A stretch of DNA of 64,000 nt from Streptomyces sp. ICBB 8177 (GCF_003144095.1 NZ_NSKH01000018.1:315955-379954), one strand, 5' to 3'. Shown: positions 37,614 to 46,937, counted from the first letter of the stretch. Notes: generated by a model not told the origin, from the sequence alone. Program-made: numbers and translations.

Positions 37614-38759
37614 ATGCCCGAGCAGCCGGAACGTCTGGGAGACGGCACGCGGAGTGTGCACGCGGGACGGCCTCCGGCCACCGCGCACACCCCCTCACTG
37701 CCCGGCCCGGTGTTCGTCTCGCACTACCACCTCCCCGGCGACGTGACCGGCCCCTACACCTACGGCCGCGACCAGAACCCGACCTGGACACGGCTGGAAG
37801 AGGCCATCACCCTGCTGGAATCGCCTACCGAGCCCGCCGAGACCGTCGTCTTCTCCTCCGGCATGGGTGCGATCTCCTCGGTGGTGCTGGCGCAGGCGCG
37901 CAGCGGGGACACCGTGGTGCTGCCCTCCGACTGCTACCAGACCACCCGAGCGCTCCAGCAGCGTCTGGAGTCCTACGGCGTCCACGTACGCCTCGCGCCC
38001 ACCCGTGGGGACGGGCAACTCGACGCGCTCGACGGGGCGAAGTTGCTGTGGATCGAGACGCCGTCCAATCCGGAACTCGACGTGTGCGACATCCAGCGGC
38101 TGGCCGACGCGGCGCACGAGGTGGGCGCCCTGGTCGCGGTGGACAACACGCTCGCCACCCCCCTCGGGCAGCGGCCGCTCGACTTGGGGGCCGACTTCAG
38201 CGTGGCCAGCGGCACCAAGGCGCTCACCGGGCACGGTGACCTGTTGCTGGGCTACGTGACGGCACGCGATCCCGCACTGGCCGAGTCGGTGCGACTGTGG
38301 CGCAAGACGGTCGGGGCGATCCCGGGGCCCATGGAAGCGTGGCTGGCCCATCGCTCGCTGGCGACCCTGGAGCTGCGCGTCGACCGCCAAGCGGCCAACG
38401 CGCTCGCGCTGGCTGATGCGTTGGCACGGCGTGAAGAGGTCACCGGGCTGCGGCATCCCGGGCTGCCGACCGACGCCTCGCACCCGGTCGCACGTCGTCA
38501 GATGCGCCGGTTCGGCTCCGTCGTCTCCTTCGTGCTGCCTGACAAGGCGCACGCGGAGCGCTTCCTCGGCGCGCTGCGGCTGACCGGCGAGGCGACGAGC
38601 TTCGGGTCCGTGCTGAGCACCGCCGAACGGCGCGCCCGCTGGGGCGGTGACGCGGTGCCGGAAGGCTTCATCCGCTTCTCGGTGGGGATCGAGAACCCGG
38701 ACGACATCGTGGCGGACGTCGTGGCCGCGTTGGACACCGCGCTCCAGAACGGGGCGTGA
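37614..38759 (+). CDS. Cys/Met metabolism PLP enzyme (cystathionine gamma-lyase type)
   Basis: A 381-residue fold-type I PLP enzyme of the cystathionine gamma-lyase/synthase family. YTYGRDQNPTWTRLEEA binds PLP phosphate, SSGMGAIS and ETPSNPELDVCDI follow, and the Schiff-base lysine is in SGTKALTGHGD. It cleaves or forms cystathionine, or acts on a related thioether. AGGAGG lies 7 bases before the ATG. Monocistronic. Just upstream is the parS triple. Confidence 0.9.
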   Translation: MPEQPERLGDGTRSVHAGRPPATAHTPSLPGPVFVSHYHLPGDVTGPYTYGRDQNPTWTRLEEAITLLESPTEPAETVVFSSGMGAISSVVLAQARSGDTVVLPSDCYQTTRALQQRLESYGVHVRLAPTRGDGQLDALDGAKLLWIETPSNPELDVCDIQRLADAAHEVGALVAVDNTLATPLGQRPLDLGADFSVASGTKALTGHGDLLLGYVTARDPALAESVRLWRKTVGAIPGPMEAWLAHRSLATLELRVDRQAANALALADALARREEVTGLRHPGLPTDASHPVARRQMRRFGSVVSFVLPDKAHAERFLGALRLTGEATSFGSVLSTAERRARWGGDAVPEGFIRFSVGIENPDDIVADVVAALDTALQNGA

Positions 38760-39014
38760 ACCGGGGCCGCTCCCAGAAGGGAGACGAACAGGCGGCCGGA
38801 GTCTCCCCCCTCGTGACTCCGACCGCCCGTCCGGCGCTCCGCTCGACGATGAACGCCAAGAAGCGCCTGAACAAGGCTAGTTGACTCTGTGTCAGTGTCC
38901 AATCACAGTTGGAGGGCGGAGGTATCGACATATTTATGGTTGCCGATGCCCCGGGCGCGGGCCAGCCGCATACCCAGGCGGCCCATGCCCGGTGCGAACG
39001 GCTGAGGAGCACGC

Positions 39015-39950
39015 ATGGACCTGGCCTTGTTGCGCACGTTCGTCGCGGTGCACCGGGCCGGCTCGTTCACCAGGGCGGCCCAACTCCTCGGCCTCTCTCA
39101 GCCCGCCGTCACGGGACAGATTCGCAGCCTTGAACGCCAGGTCGGCCGGCCGTTGTTCCGCAGGCTGCCTCGCGGCGTCGCCGCCACCACGGCGGGCGAC
39201 GAGCTGGCCTGGAAGGTCGCCCCGCACCTCGACGCGCTGCGGGAGATCGCCGAGGGCGAACTGGACGACGAGTCGGGCGGCCGCACACTTCACCTGGCCG
39301 GGCCCGCCGAGTTCACCGCGCTGCGCGTCCTGCCCGCCCTCGCGCCGCTGGCCGGGGCCACGATGGCGCTGCGGGTGGCGCTGGGCGCACCGGACGAGGC
39401 GCTGGCCGGGCTCGCCGACGGACGCCACGACCTGGTCATCGGCACCACCCGCCCGCGGACGCGGCTGCTGCACGCCACACCGCTGTACGACGAGGAGCAG
39501 GTGCTGGTCGCCGCCCCCCGCTGGGCCGAGCGGATCGGGGCCCTGCCGGACGTCTCGGAACGGGACACCACCGATCCCGGACCCGGACCAGGTCCGGCTC
39601 CGGTCCCTGGGCCACTGACGGGCGTGCCGATCGTCGGTTACGAGGAGGATCTGACGCTGCTCAACGGCTTCTGGACGGAGGTCTTCGGCGGCGGGCCACG
39701 GACTTCCGCCTCCATCGTCGTGCCCGACATGCGGGCGGTGCTGGGATGTGTGCGTTCAGGCGCCGGAATGGCCGTGCTCCCCCGGTACCTGTGCGCGGAG
39801 GCGCTGGCCTCCGGCGAGGTCGTCCCGCTGGTCGATCCCCTCGTGCCGCCGCTGCGCACCTACTACCTCGTGGTGCGCGCCGGAACCCTCGCGCTGCCGT
39901 ACCTGGCGCGGGCACACGCCCGGCTGCTGAGCGCCGCCGAGAGCTGGTAG
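39015..39950 (+). CDS. LysR-family transcriptional regulator with Pro/Gly insert
   Basis: A 311-residue LysR regulator. HTH: FTRAAQLLGLSQPAVTGQIR. The effector domain is standard except for a Pro/Gly-rich insert (DPGPGPGPAPVPGPL) at about residues 190-205, in the hinge between subdomains. Starts at ATG 39015 with GAGG-like bases upstream. The AT-rich stretch at 38900-38945 upstream (including catatttatgg) is the likely promoter and operator. No divergent partner gene is left beside it; target unknown. Confidence 0.9.
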   Translation: MDLALLRTFVAVHRAGSFTRAAQLLGLSQPAVTGQIRSLERQVGRPLFRRLPRGVAATTAGDELAWKVAPHLDALREIAEGELDDESGGRTLHLAGPAEFTALRVLPALAPLAGATMALRVALGAPDEALAGLADGRHDLVIGTTRPRTRLLHATPLYDEEQVLVAAPRWAERIGALPDVSERDTTDPGPGPGPAPVPGPLTGVPIVGYEEDLTLLNGFWTEVFGGGPRTSASIVVPDMRAVLGCVRSGAGMAVLPRYLCAEALASGEVVPLVDPLVPPLRTYYLVVRAGTLALPYLARAHARLLSAAESW

Positions 39951-40054
39951 CGCCCCGCTCCGGCCTGCCGGAAGCACCCACCGCGCGGCGCCGGGCTTCC
40001 GATTCGCCGCGTCCGGGGCGTTTCACGACGCCCCCGGTGCGGCATGGTCCCTGC

Positions 40055-40555
40055 ATGCCAGTGGAGCCTCCTGATACCTCGCCCCGGCAGGTGGTCAAGC
40101 GCACCGCCCGCGCGATCCTGCTGGACGGGGACCAGATGCTGCTGATCAAACGCACCAAGCCCGGCCAGCCGCCGTACTGGATCACCCCCGGCGGCGGGGT
40201 CGAACCCGAGGACGCCACCGTGGTCGACGCGCTCCACCGCGAGCTGGACGAGGAACTCGGTGCCAAGGTCAGCGACGTGGTCCCGGCGTTCGTCGACACC
40301 GTCGAGCACGTCCGGGAGGACGGTGCGATCGGCGTGAAGGTGCAGCACTTCTTCGTCTGCCGCCTCGACTCGATGGACCTCTCCCGGCGCCACGGCCCCG
40401 AGGTGGACGAGCCGTGCGGGACGTACGAGTTCGTGCGCGTGCCGTTCACCCGTGAGGGCGTCGCGTCGGTGGGCGTGGTACCGCCATCGCTGCGCGCCTA
40501 CCTGGATGCGAACATCGAAGGCGTCACCGCGCTGCTGGCGTCCGACCTCGGCTGA
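40055..40555 (+). CDS. Nudix hydrolase
   Basis: A 166-residue Nudix protein. The box reads GGGVEPED..., then HRELDEELGA; the REUxEExGU core is intact, while the first Glu of Gx5E appears replaced by Ala or shifted. Family members hydrolyse nucleoside diphosphates linked to another moiety; substrate unknown. CATGGT (40043-40048) lies 6 bases before ATG 40055, so the mRNA may be leaderless. The frame is open upstream over the LysR end. Confidence 0.87.
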   Translation: MPVEPPDTSPRQVVKRTARAILLDGDQMLLIKRTKPGQPPYWITPGGGVEPEDATVVDALHRELDEELGAKVSDVVPAFVDTVEHVREDGAIGVKVQHFFVCRLDSMDLSRRHGPEVDEPCGTYEFVRVPFTREGVASVGVVPPSLRAYLDANIEGVTALLASDLG

Positions 40556-40636
40556 GGCGACGTACGGAGCGGACGCCCTCCTCGGACCCGGCCGCCTCCG
40601 TCGCGCGAGCCGGTTTCCGGCACGCAGGACGGATGG

Positions 40637-41623
40637 CTACGCGAACCAGCCGCGGAAGCCGCCGGTCGAGCCGCCCACCCCGCCCCCCGCCGCCCGCGCC
40701 GCGCTGCGGCGTGCCCGTGCCAGCGCCCGTTCCGCCTCCAGCTGCCACAGCTCCCGATCGGGCGGGACGACGGACGTGGAGCTTTCCGGCGGTGCGGCGG
40801 GCGCGGAGGGTCCGGACAGGGCGACACCAGCACGTTCCGAGAGGGCAACGGCGTCGGCGCGCTCAGGCAGGCCGACCAAACCCGGCGGCGTGGCGTCGAG
40901 TTCCGGGGGCGCCGCGGCCCCGGCGCGTTCGGCCGCGACGCCGAAGTAGTCGCCGCCCTTGCGCTTGACGTCGTCGGTCCCCCACGCCTGCTCGCCGTCA
41001 CGGGTCCCCGCGGCGCTCGGCGGCGGGACCAGCCGGGGAATGTGCTTGGAGCAGTGGATGTACGCCTCCTCCACCGTCACCTCGACCCACGTCTGCGGGC
41101 GCCGCCCCGGCACCTCGTCGGTCGGCAGATCCGGCTGGACGATGCGCATCAGCTCGTCGGAGACCAACCGAGCCTGGCCGTTGACGTGCAGACCGATGCG
41201 GTCGCGCGAGAAATCGATCATCAGCAGGGCGATGTGCGGGTTCTCGCGGATGTTGCCGAGTGAGGCCATCACGCCGTTTCCCCGGTACTCGGGGTACGCG
41301 ATCGTGCGGTCGTCCAGCACCTGGACGAAGCCGGGCGGGCCGGCGCGGAACGAGTTGTCGCAGACCCCGGCGCCGTCCGCGGTGGCCAGGAAGAACATCT
41401 CCTGCCGCGCCACGAACTCCCGCATACGGTCGTTGAGCCGGTCGCTCATCTGGTCGCGGTAGAAGCGGTCGGCCCGGGCCGTGGTGCCCAGTTCGCGCTG
41501 GACGCGTCGCTCGGCGGCGGCGCCCGGCCGCGACAGGTCCGGTGCGGACGGCCGGTCGGCCGGGGCGACGGCGGGAGCGGTGCCGCCGTGGGTGTCCGAG
41601 GTGCGCGGATCGTGATGGTTCAA
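40637..41623 (-). CDS. Pyridoxamine-phosphate-oxidase-like (split barrel) flavoprotein
   Basis: A 328-residue protein. A disordered N-terminus (about 1-55) precedes a split-barrel domain (60-200) with MFFLATADGAGVCDNSFRAG, NPHIALLMIDFSRDRIGLHV and EAYIHCSKHIPRL. The C-terminal 120 residues are Ala/Pro-rich and end in a coiled-looking, Gly-rich tail. It starts with TTG 41623, 5 bases after GGGAG, 48 bases downstream of the flavohaemoglobin gene, so both likely act together in redox chemistry. Confidence 0.85.
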   Translation of the reverse strand: MNHHDPRTSDTHGGTAPAVAPADRPSAPDLSRPGAAAERRVQRELGTTARADRFYRDQMSDRLNDRMREFVARQEMFFLATADGAGVCDNSFRAGPPGFVQVLDDRTIAYPEYRGNGVMASLGNIRENPHIALLMIDFSRDRIGLHVNGQARLVSDELMRIVQPDLPTDEVPGRRPQTWVEVTVEEAYIHCSKHIPRLVPPPSAAGTRDGEQAWGTDDVKRKGGDYFGVAAERAGAAAPPELDATPPGLVGLPERADAVALSERAGVALSGPSAPAAPPESSTSVVPPDRELWQLEAERALARARRSAARAAGGGVGGSTGGFRGWFA

Positions 41624-41671
41624 CGTTTCTCCCGACGCCGTGGATGACGGAAGGGGCCGCGTGCCGAACGG

Positions 41672-43537
41672 TCAGGCACGTGCCGAGGCGAGTTCATCGA
41701 GTGAGTCGTGGCGTATCCGGTGCGTGGGCATGCCGGCGCCGATCAGAGCGTCCACGCTGCTGCGGATCATCCCGGGCGGACCCGACAGGTACGCGTCGTA
41801 GGCGTCCCACGGGCCGTGTCGCCGCACGATCTCCGGCAGGGCGCCCGCGAACAGGCCGTGCGCCACCGCGGGTCCCTCGGCGACGACCGGCCGGACCGAG
41901 AGCCAGGAGTGCTCGCGTTCCATCCGCAGCATGGTGTCGAGGTCGTAGAGGTCGTGATCGTTGCGAGCCGCGTAGAAGACTTCCATCGGGCGTCTGCGAC
42001 CACGGTCGGCGACATCCTCGACCAGGGCCTTGATCGGCGCGATGCCGGTCCCACCGCCCAGGCAGAGCAGCCCGTTGTCAGTGCCGTGGTCCACAATCAT
42101 GGAACCAGCCGGAGGACCGAGCCGGATCACGTCCCCCGGGCCGGCCCTGTTGACCATGGCCGTGCTCACCCAGCCCGCCGGCACGGCCTTGATGTGGAAG
42201 GAGAGCAGTCCGTCCGGGCGCGGGGCGGAGGCGAAGGAGTAGTGCCGCCAGACACGCGGCCACCACGGCGTCTCGATACTGGTGTACTGCCCGGCCAGGA
42301 ACGGGTACGGCTGGTCGGGGCGCACGGTGACGACGGCGACGTCCGGCGTACGCCGCTCGTGGGAGACGATCTCGGCCTGCCACCAGGCCGGCGACGTCAT
42401 TTCGTCCTCGGCTGCGGCGTCGATCATGATCTGCGAGATGGCGGTGTAGGCGCGTACCCAGGCGGCTTCCACCTCGTCGTTCCAGATCTCCGAGGCGTAC
42501 TTGGTCAGCGCGCCGATCAGGCACTCGCCGACCGCCGGGTAGTGCTCCGGCCGCGTGCCGTACTTGCGGTGCCCCCGGCCGAGGCGGGAGAGGTAGTCGG
42601 TGAGCCGGGCGGGGTCGTCGACTGCCTGTGCGGCGTCCAGCAGCGCCTGGAAGAGCCGGTCGCGCTGCACGTTCATGGCCACCGGGAACAGGTCGCGCAG
42701 TTCCGGGTGGCGCAGGAAGAGCAGGGCGTAGAAGTACGAGGTCGTGCGGTCGGCGACCGGCTCCACCAGCGCCAGCGTCCGGCGGATCAGGACCGCGTCG
42801 GTGGAGGGGGCGCAGCCGGAGGAGGCGGTATCGCCGGACGTCGAAGCGGCGGCGGGCCCGGTCGGATTCGGCGCGGCATCGTGCCCGGCCGGAGCCGACG
42901 CGGCGTCGGAAGGCGCGGAGTCCGAGGGCGTGGAGCTCGACCAACCAGGGGCCGACGGAGCGGAATTCGACGAATCGGAGTGCGACGGGGCAGGCCCGAA
43001 GCGGTCTGGCCGGGCAGGCGAGGCGTCGGGCGTCGCGGCGCGTTCGGGCGCGGAACCGTTTTCGCCGGGTGCTGACGGGCTGAACCAGTCCCACTCCTGC
43101 GCGGCGGCGGTCGCGTGTCCCGGCCCCGCCTGGCCCACGCGGCCCCCCGGGACCGCATGGGCCGTGCCCGGTGACGGCGCGCCGTGGCGGCCGGCGCCGA
43201 ACGAGGCGCCCTCACCGAGGGAGGCGCCCGTGCCGGAAGAGTTGCCTGCGCGGGAAGAGTTGCCTGCGCCGGAGGAGGTGCCGGCACCGGCACCCGGCCG
43301 GTCGACGCCCCGGGCGGCGCCTTCCGCGCCGTAGGCGTCCTCCCCCGCATCGCCACGCCCGGCGGCCGTTCCCGCCGCCATCGCTCCCGCCTCCGAAATC
43401 CCCTGGTCGAAAGCCTGATTACCAGAAGCCCAGTTGCCCGAACCCCCGTCGCCGAATCCGGTCTCCCGGTCGGCCGGACTGGTGGTCGCAGCGTCCATCG
43501 TCTGCCTCGCCTCGAACGTCTCCCGGTCGGTTTCCAT
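41672..43537 (-). CDS. Flavohaemoglobin-like globin/FAD/NAD reductase with long disordered N-terminus
   Basis: A 621-residue protein. Residues 1-245 are low-complexity Ser/Ala/Gly/Pro. Then a globin domain (about 248-376) with the proximal His in GRGHRKYGTRPEHY and a distal Tyr in TTSYFYALLF; an FAD domain with RVWRHYSFASAPR; and an NAD domain with LGGGTGIAPIKAL (about 494). This is the layout of nitric-oxide dioxygenases such as Hmp, but the N-terminal extension is unusual. Start is ATG 43537 or ATG 43498. The extension contains 18-bp DNA repeats (43232-43285). Confidence 0.87.
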   Translation of the reverse strand: METDRETFEARQTMDAATTSPADRETGFGDGGSGNWASGNQAFDQGISEAGAMAAGTAAGRGDAGEDAYGAEGAARGVDRPGAGAGTSSGAGNSSRAGNSSGTGASLGEGASFGAGRHGAPSPGTAHAVPGGRVGQAGPGHATAAAQEWDWFSPSAPGENGSAPERAATPDASPARPDRFGPAPSHSDSSNSAPSAPGWSSSTPSDSAPSDAASAPAGHDAAPNPTGPAAASTSGDTASSGCAPSTDAVLIRRTLALVEPVADRTTSYFYALLFLRHPELRDLFPVAMNVQRDRLFQALLDAAQAVDDPARLTDYLSRLGRGHRKYGTRPEHYPAVGECLIGALTKYASEIWNDEVEAAWVRAYTAISQIMIDAAAEDEMTSPAWWQAEIVSHERRTPDVAVVTVRPDQPYPFLAGQYTSIETPWWPRVWRHYSFASAPRPDGLLSFHIKAVPAGWVSTAMVNRAGPGDVIRLGPPAGSMIVDHGTDNGLLCLGGGTGIAPIKALVEDVADRGRRRPMEVFYAARNDHDLYDLDTMLRMEREHSWLSVRPVVAEGPAVAHGLFAGALPEIVRRHGPWDAYDAYLSGPPGMIRSSVDALIGAGMPTHRIRHDSLDELASARA

Positions 43538-44193
43538 ACGTCCGCCATCGGAACGGGCCGGTGATGCAGCCGTCTTCCCCCGAGCGGGCCCAGGAATCCC
43601 CGTCCGCCGAATCCCGGCCCTCAGTCCCGGCCCCCTTTGAGCCCTCAAGCCCGCGGTCCGTGGGGGAACCCGTTCGGCGCAGGACAGGAGCGTGGCACAG
43701 CGCGTCGCGCACCAGGACGAAATGCCGGAACTGTGGGTGAGGGAAGGCCCGTTCACGTTAGGGTGGCTCGCTCAGGGACCTGCTCGGCCCTCCCCGCGGC
43801 CCTCCACACGCATGCGCTCCACCTGACGGACCCCTCCGGCTCCGCGACGGACGCGCCGCGGACGAACGCACTCGACCATACCGGGCGGCCGTGAATGCAC
43901 AAGTCCTTCTCTCCGCTCGGAGCAGGCACTCCTGCCGATTCGTACGCTTCGCTCAGGCAATATTCCGGGATTCCCGCCTCAGTCGCCTTCAACCACCTTC
44001 AGTAGCAGGAATCCGGTTATAACGGACGTTCCACGGGAATAACGGACGGCTCGTCGGGATTTGGGCTGCCGGCGCTGCCGTCCGTGTGCCGGCGGCAGCC
44101 TCGGGGCGGCGCGGAGGCCAACGCACGCACTCCGAACGGCTTCCACCGCGATCGCGCGCACCGTCGCCCCACGCGGATCGAATCCCCGCCGCC
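43538..44193. other. Intergenic region upstream of the flavohaemoglobin gene
   Basis: 656 bp without a convincing gene. It probably holds the flavohaemoglobin promoter. In a less GC-rich part, ataacggacg occurs at 44019-44028 and 44039-44048, exactly 20 bp apart, which places both copies on the same helix face. The rest is non-descript. Confidence 0.45.
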
Positions 44194-44826
44194 TCAGGCC
44201 CCCAGCACGAGTTCGTACGCGTCCCGCAGATCGCGCCCCTCGTACGACAGCGTGGCGATATCGCTGACGTTGTGGTCGCCATTGACGGCGACGGAGGTGG
44301 CGACCACCTGGAAGAGCGCGGCGTCCGACATGGAATCGCCGTAGGCCACGCAGTCCGCGCGCGTCACCCCGTAATCGGCGCACAACTGGTCCGCGATACG
44401 CACCTTCGACTCCGGATGCAGAATGCCGGACACATCCAGCGGGGCTCCACGGAAAGGCAGTTCGGGAAAGCGTCCGCCGAACGCGGCGTGCGCACCCCAC
44501 GGCAGCAGGTGCCGTACGAAGAACTCCGGCGACAGCGAGATGACCGCGCAGTACTCGCCGCGCGCGCGGATGTCGGCCCACACCTCGTGGATGCCGACCA
44601 GCCAGGGCGAGGCGGCGAAGGCCTCCGCGACCAGTTCGGCGGTGAGGTCCTGCCACAGTTCGTACGCCTGTCGCGCGTAGTGCGGCGAATCGATCCTGCC
44701 GGCCGCGAAGGCCGCGTCAAGGGCGCGGAACTCCTCGACCAGGCCCAGTTTCCTGGCCAGTTCGACGTTGGCGGACGAACCGTGCAGCAGCGTCCCGTCC
44801 ATGTCGAACAGATGAAGTCTTCCCAT
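44194..44826 (-). CDS. HAD-family phosphatase (SerB-like)
   Basis: A 210-residue HAD hydrolase. Motif I DMDGTLLHG at residues 8-16, motif II Ser in VISLSPEFF, motif III Lys in ESKVRIADQ, motif IV YGDSMSDAALF, with a small helical cap, as in phosphoserine phosphatases and related enzymes. Substrate uncertain. GGAGGGGGC lies before ATG 44826. It is divergent from the MerR gene with DnaA boxes between. Confidence 0.87.
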   Translation of the reverse strand: MGRLHLFDMDGTLLHGSSANVELARKLGLVEEFRALDAAFAAGRIDSPHYARQAYELWQDLTAELVAEAFAASPWLVGIHEVWADIRARGEYCAVISLSPEFFVRHLLPWGAHAAFGGRFPELPFRGAPLDVSGILHPESKVRIADQLCADYGVTRADCVAYGDSMSDAALFQVVATSVAVNGDHNVSDIATLSYEGRDLRDAYELVLGA

Positions 44827-44920
44827 CGTGCCCCCTCCGGCGTCCGCCCGGCCCCTCCCGAAGGCCGGGCGGCTCTCGTCCCCACGTCCGGCGTGCTTCT
44901 CGGCGTGCTTCTGGCGCACC

Positions 44921-44951
44921 TTATCCACACCTCTGGTCCGGGTTATCCACA
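44921..44951. promoter_or_regulatory. Two DnaA boxes between HAD and MerR genes
   Basis: TTATCCACA occurs at 44921-44929 and 44943-44951, same orientation, 22 bp apart (two helical turns). Both match the classical DnaA box. Immediately to the right is CCTTG-n10-CAAGG (44959-44978), likely the MerR operator. Confidence 0.65.
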
Positions 44952-44993
44952 GGGCTGGCCTTGACGTCGGCGGCAAGGTCTACGGTCGAGGAC

Positions 44994-45425
44994 ATGAGCA
45001 TGCGCATCGGTGAACTGGCCGAACGCGCGGGCACGACCACCCGCGCGCTGCGGCACTACGAGGCGCTGGGGCTGCTGCCCGCGCGGCGCGGCGGCAACGG
45101 CTACCGGCACTACGGAGAGGAGGACTTGCGTCTCCTGCGGCAGATACAGGCGCTGCGGGACGTCGGCTTCGGGCTCGAGGACACCCGGCCGTTCGTCGAG
45201 TGCCTGCGCGCAGGCCATCCGGCGGGCGACGCGTGCCCGGCCTCGCTGGAGGTCTACCGGCGCAAGCTCGCCGAGCTCGACGTCTGTATAGCGCGGCTGC
45301 GCGAGTCGCGTGCCGAGGTCGCGGAACAGCTGGCCCGGGCCGAGCTGGCGGCGTCCGCCGGCGCACCTCCGCGCTGCGAACTGACCCCGTATGACGAGCC
45401 CTGCACAGGGAAGGAACGACGATGA
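44994..45425 (+). CDS. MerR-family transcriptional regulator
   Basis: A 143-residue MerR regulator. HTH and wing: MRIGELAERAGTTTRALRHY and YRHYGEEDLRLLRQI, followed by the dimer coiled coil. Cysteines at VECLRAGHPAGDACPAS and near the C-terminus could sense metal or thiol stress (inference). ATG 44994 (or 45000). The operator-like dyad CCTTG-n10-CAAGG and TACGGT (44981-44986) lie just upstream. It overlaps trxA by 4 bases, so the target is probably its own operon. Confidence 0.9.
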   Translation: MSMRIGELAERAGTTTRALRHYEALGLLPARRGGNGYRHYGEEDLRLLRQIQALRDVGFGLEDTRPFVECLRAGHPAGDACPASLEVYRRKLAELDVCIARLRESRAEVAEQLARAELAASAGAPPRCELTPYDEPCTGKERR

Positions 45426-45823
45426 CAACGACGACGCGGTCGAAGAGGGACGGCACGGGGGTCACAGGCGGCGAGGACTCCGCAGACCGGGTGGTGACGG
45501 TCACCGACGAGACGTTCGCCGAAGAGGTGCTCGCCAGTGATCTGCCGGTGCTGGTGGACTTCACGGCAGCGTGGTGCGGGCCCTGCCGCATGATCGTGCC
45601 GGTGCTGGCCACACTCTCCGGGGAGATGGCGGACCGGTTGAAGGTGGTGCGCCTCGACGTGGACTCCAATCCGGCGACCACGGCGGCGTACGGAGTGCTG
45701 TCGATGCCCACGCTCATGGTCTTCCGAGCGGGCGAGCCGGTGAAGTCGCTGATAGGCGCGCGATCCAGGCACCGGTTGCTGCGCGACCTGTCCGATGTGC
45801 TGCCCGAGGCGCTGCCCGCGTAA
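45422..45823 (+). CDS. Thioredoxin
   Basis: A 133-residue thioredoxin with active site WCGPC in DFTAAWCGPCRMIVPVL and the cis-Pro loop in GVLSMPTLMVF. About 25 disordered residues precede the domain. The ATG overlaps the MerR stop codon (ATGA), implying co-translation with the regulator. Role: disulfide reduction, presumably induced under a stress sensed by the MerR protein. One of several thioredoxins expected in the genome. Confidence 0.92.
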   Translation: MTTTTRSKRDGTGVTGGEDSADRVVTVTDETFAEEVLASDLPVLVDFTAAWCGPCRMIVPVLATLSGEMADRLKVVRLDVDSNPATTAAYGVLSMPTLMVFRAGEPVKSLIGARSRHRLLRDLSDVLPEALPA

Positions 45824-46072
45824 CGGGCCGTCCGAGAGGGGCGCGGCTCGGCCGGTGGCGCTTCCGCGTTGTGGACATGCGCAAGTGGCCCCCAACCCTC
45901 GTGCCTCAACGATCACTTGGATCGTCCGGTGGCACGCCGGTAGCGGGCCACGATGCCGCCCGCATGACCACGCGGCGGGTCTGGGCCACGGCCCGGGTAG
46001 GGCCACCGAGCGATCCTTATCGCCCGCGCCGCTTCCCGCACACCGCCGCGGCTCCCTCTGGACGACGACGCG

Positions 46073-46937
46073 GTGCCGACTCACGCCGACGGCGGTGGAC
46101 CACTGCCCCTCGCGCGACGGCCCGACGTCCTGCGCCGGTGGCTCGCGCCGGCGCAGGACGTGATGCCTGCGAACCCCGGCCTCGACTGGGTGGCGCCCAC
46201 AGCGGCGGGCAGCGACTTCCGCGTCGACCGCGAGGACCCCCGCTACCTGCCGGCGCTGGACCGGAGGCGCGAGGCGGGCGTGGGGGAAGCCTCGAGGCCT
46301 GCCTCGCCGCATGGAGGCGGATCGCCGACGCCGTCCCCGGGAATCCGCCGCACCGGCACCGTGCACGTCGCCTTGGTGCTCGGCGACCTTGACCTGGTAG
46401 AGAGCAGCGCGGGCTACTTCGGCCTGGGCGGCGTCCCCGGCGGGGTCCCGCTGGTCGTGTTGCCCACTGGCACGAGTCTGCGCCACATCGGCCGCGCCGC
46501 CGCACACGAACTGCACCACAACGTGCGCTACGCCAACGTGCGCTGGAACCCGGCGAAAAGTCAGGGTCGGCGAACACGTGGTCGCGGAGGGCCTGGCCGA
46601 GGCGTTCGTGCGCGAGCTGGCGGGTGAGCAGCCCATGGGCCCGTGGTCGAGAAATCCGACCGGGGGCGGGCTCGACCGCGCCTGCGAGAGGGTCACCACC
46701 GACATCACCAACACCGACGTGGCGGGGATGCGGAACCTCACCGCGTGCGTCCTGAGCGACACGACAGCGCACCGCACGGGGCAGCCGACGGTGGGTCTAC
46801 CAGACTTCGCGGATCACCCGGGCGGCCCGCGCATCGTGGACCCCCACCTAGCCACCATCGGACCGACCGCCGCCGCGAGCACGGCCCTGCCGGCCCAGGA
46901 GATCCTGCCCAACGCGGTCACCAGGTCCGAGGCCTGA
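46073..46937 (+). pseudogene. Decayed DUF2268-type zinc metallopeptidase
   Basis: Fragments in changing frames. Frame A: RYLPALDRRREAGV, then IRRTGTVHVALVLGDLD and the zinc motif HELHH in AAAHELHHNVRYANVRWNPAK. In between, LEACLAAWRRIADAVPG is read in a different frame, so two compensating indels flank about 46285-46345. After about 46565 the sense moves again: VGEHVVAEGLAEAFVREL continues to the stop at 46937. Such proteins (DUF2268) are predicted Zn-proteases. Three frame changes indicate a pseudogene. Confidence 0.75.

Noticed and set aside
44161..44190. tRNA T-arm-like sequence near gcggatcgaatccccgc
   Set aside because: The stem does not pair properly and no acceptor or anticodon arm is present.
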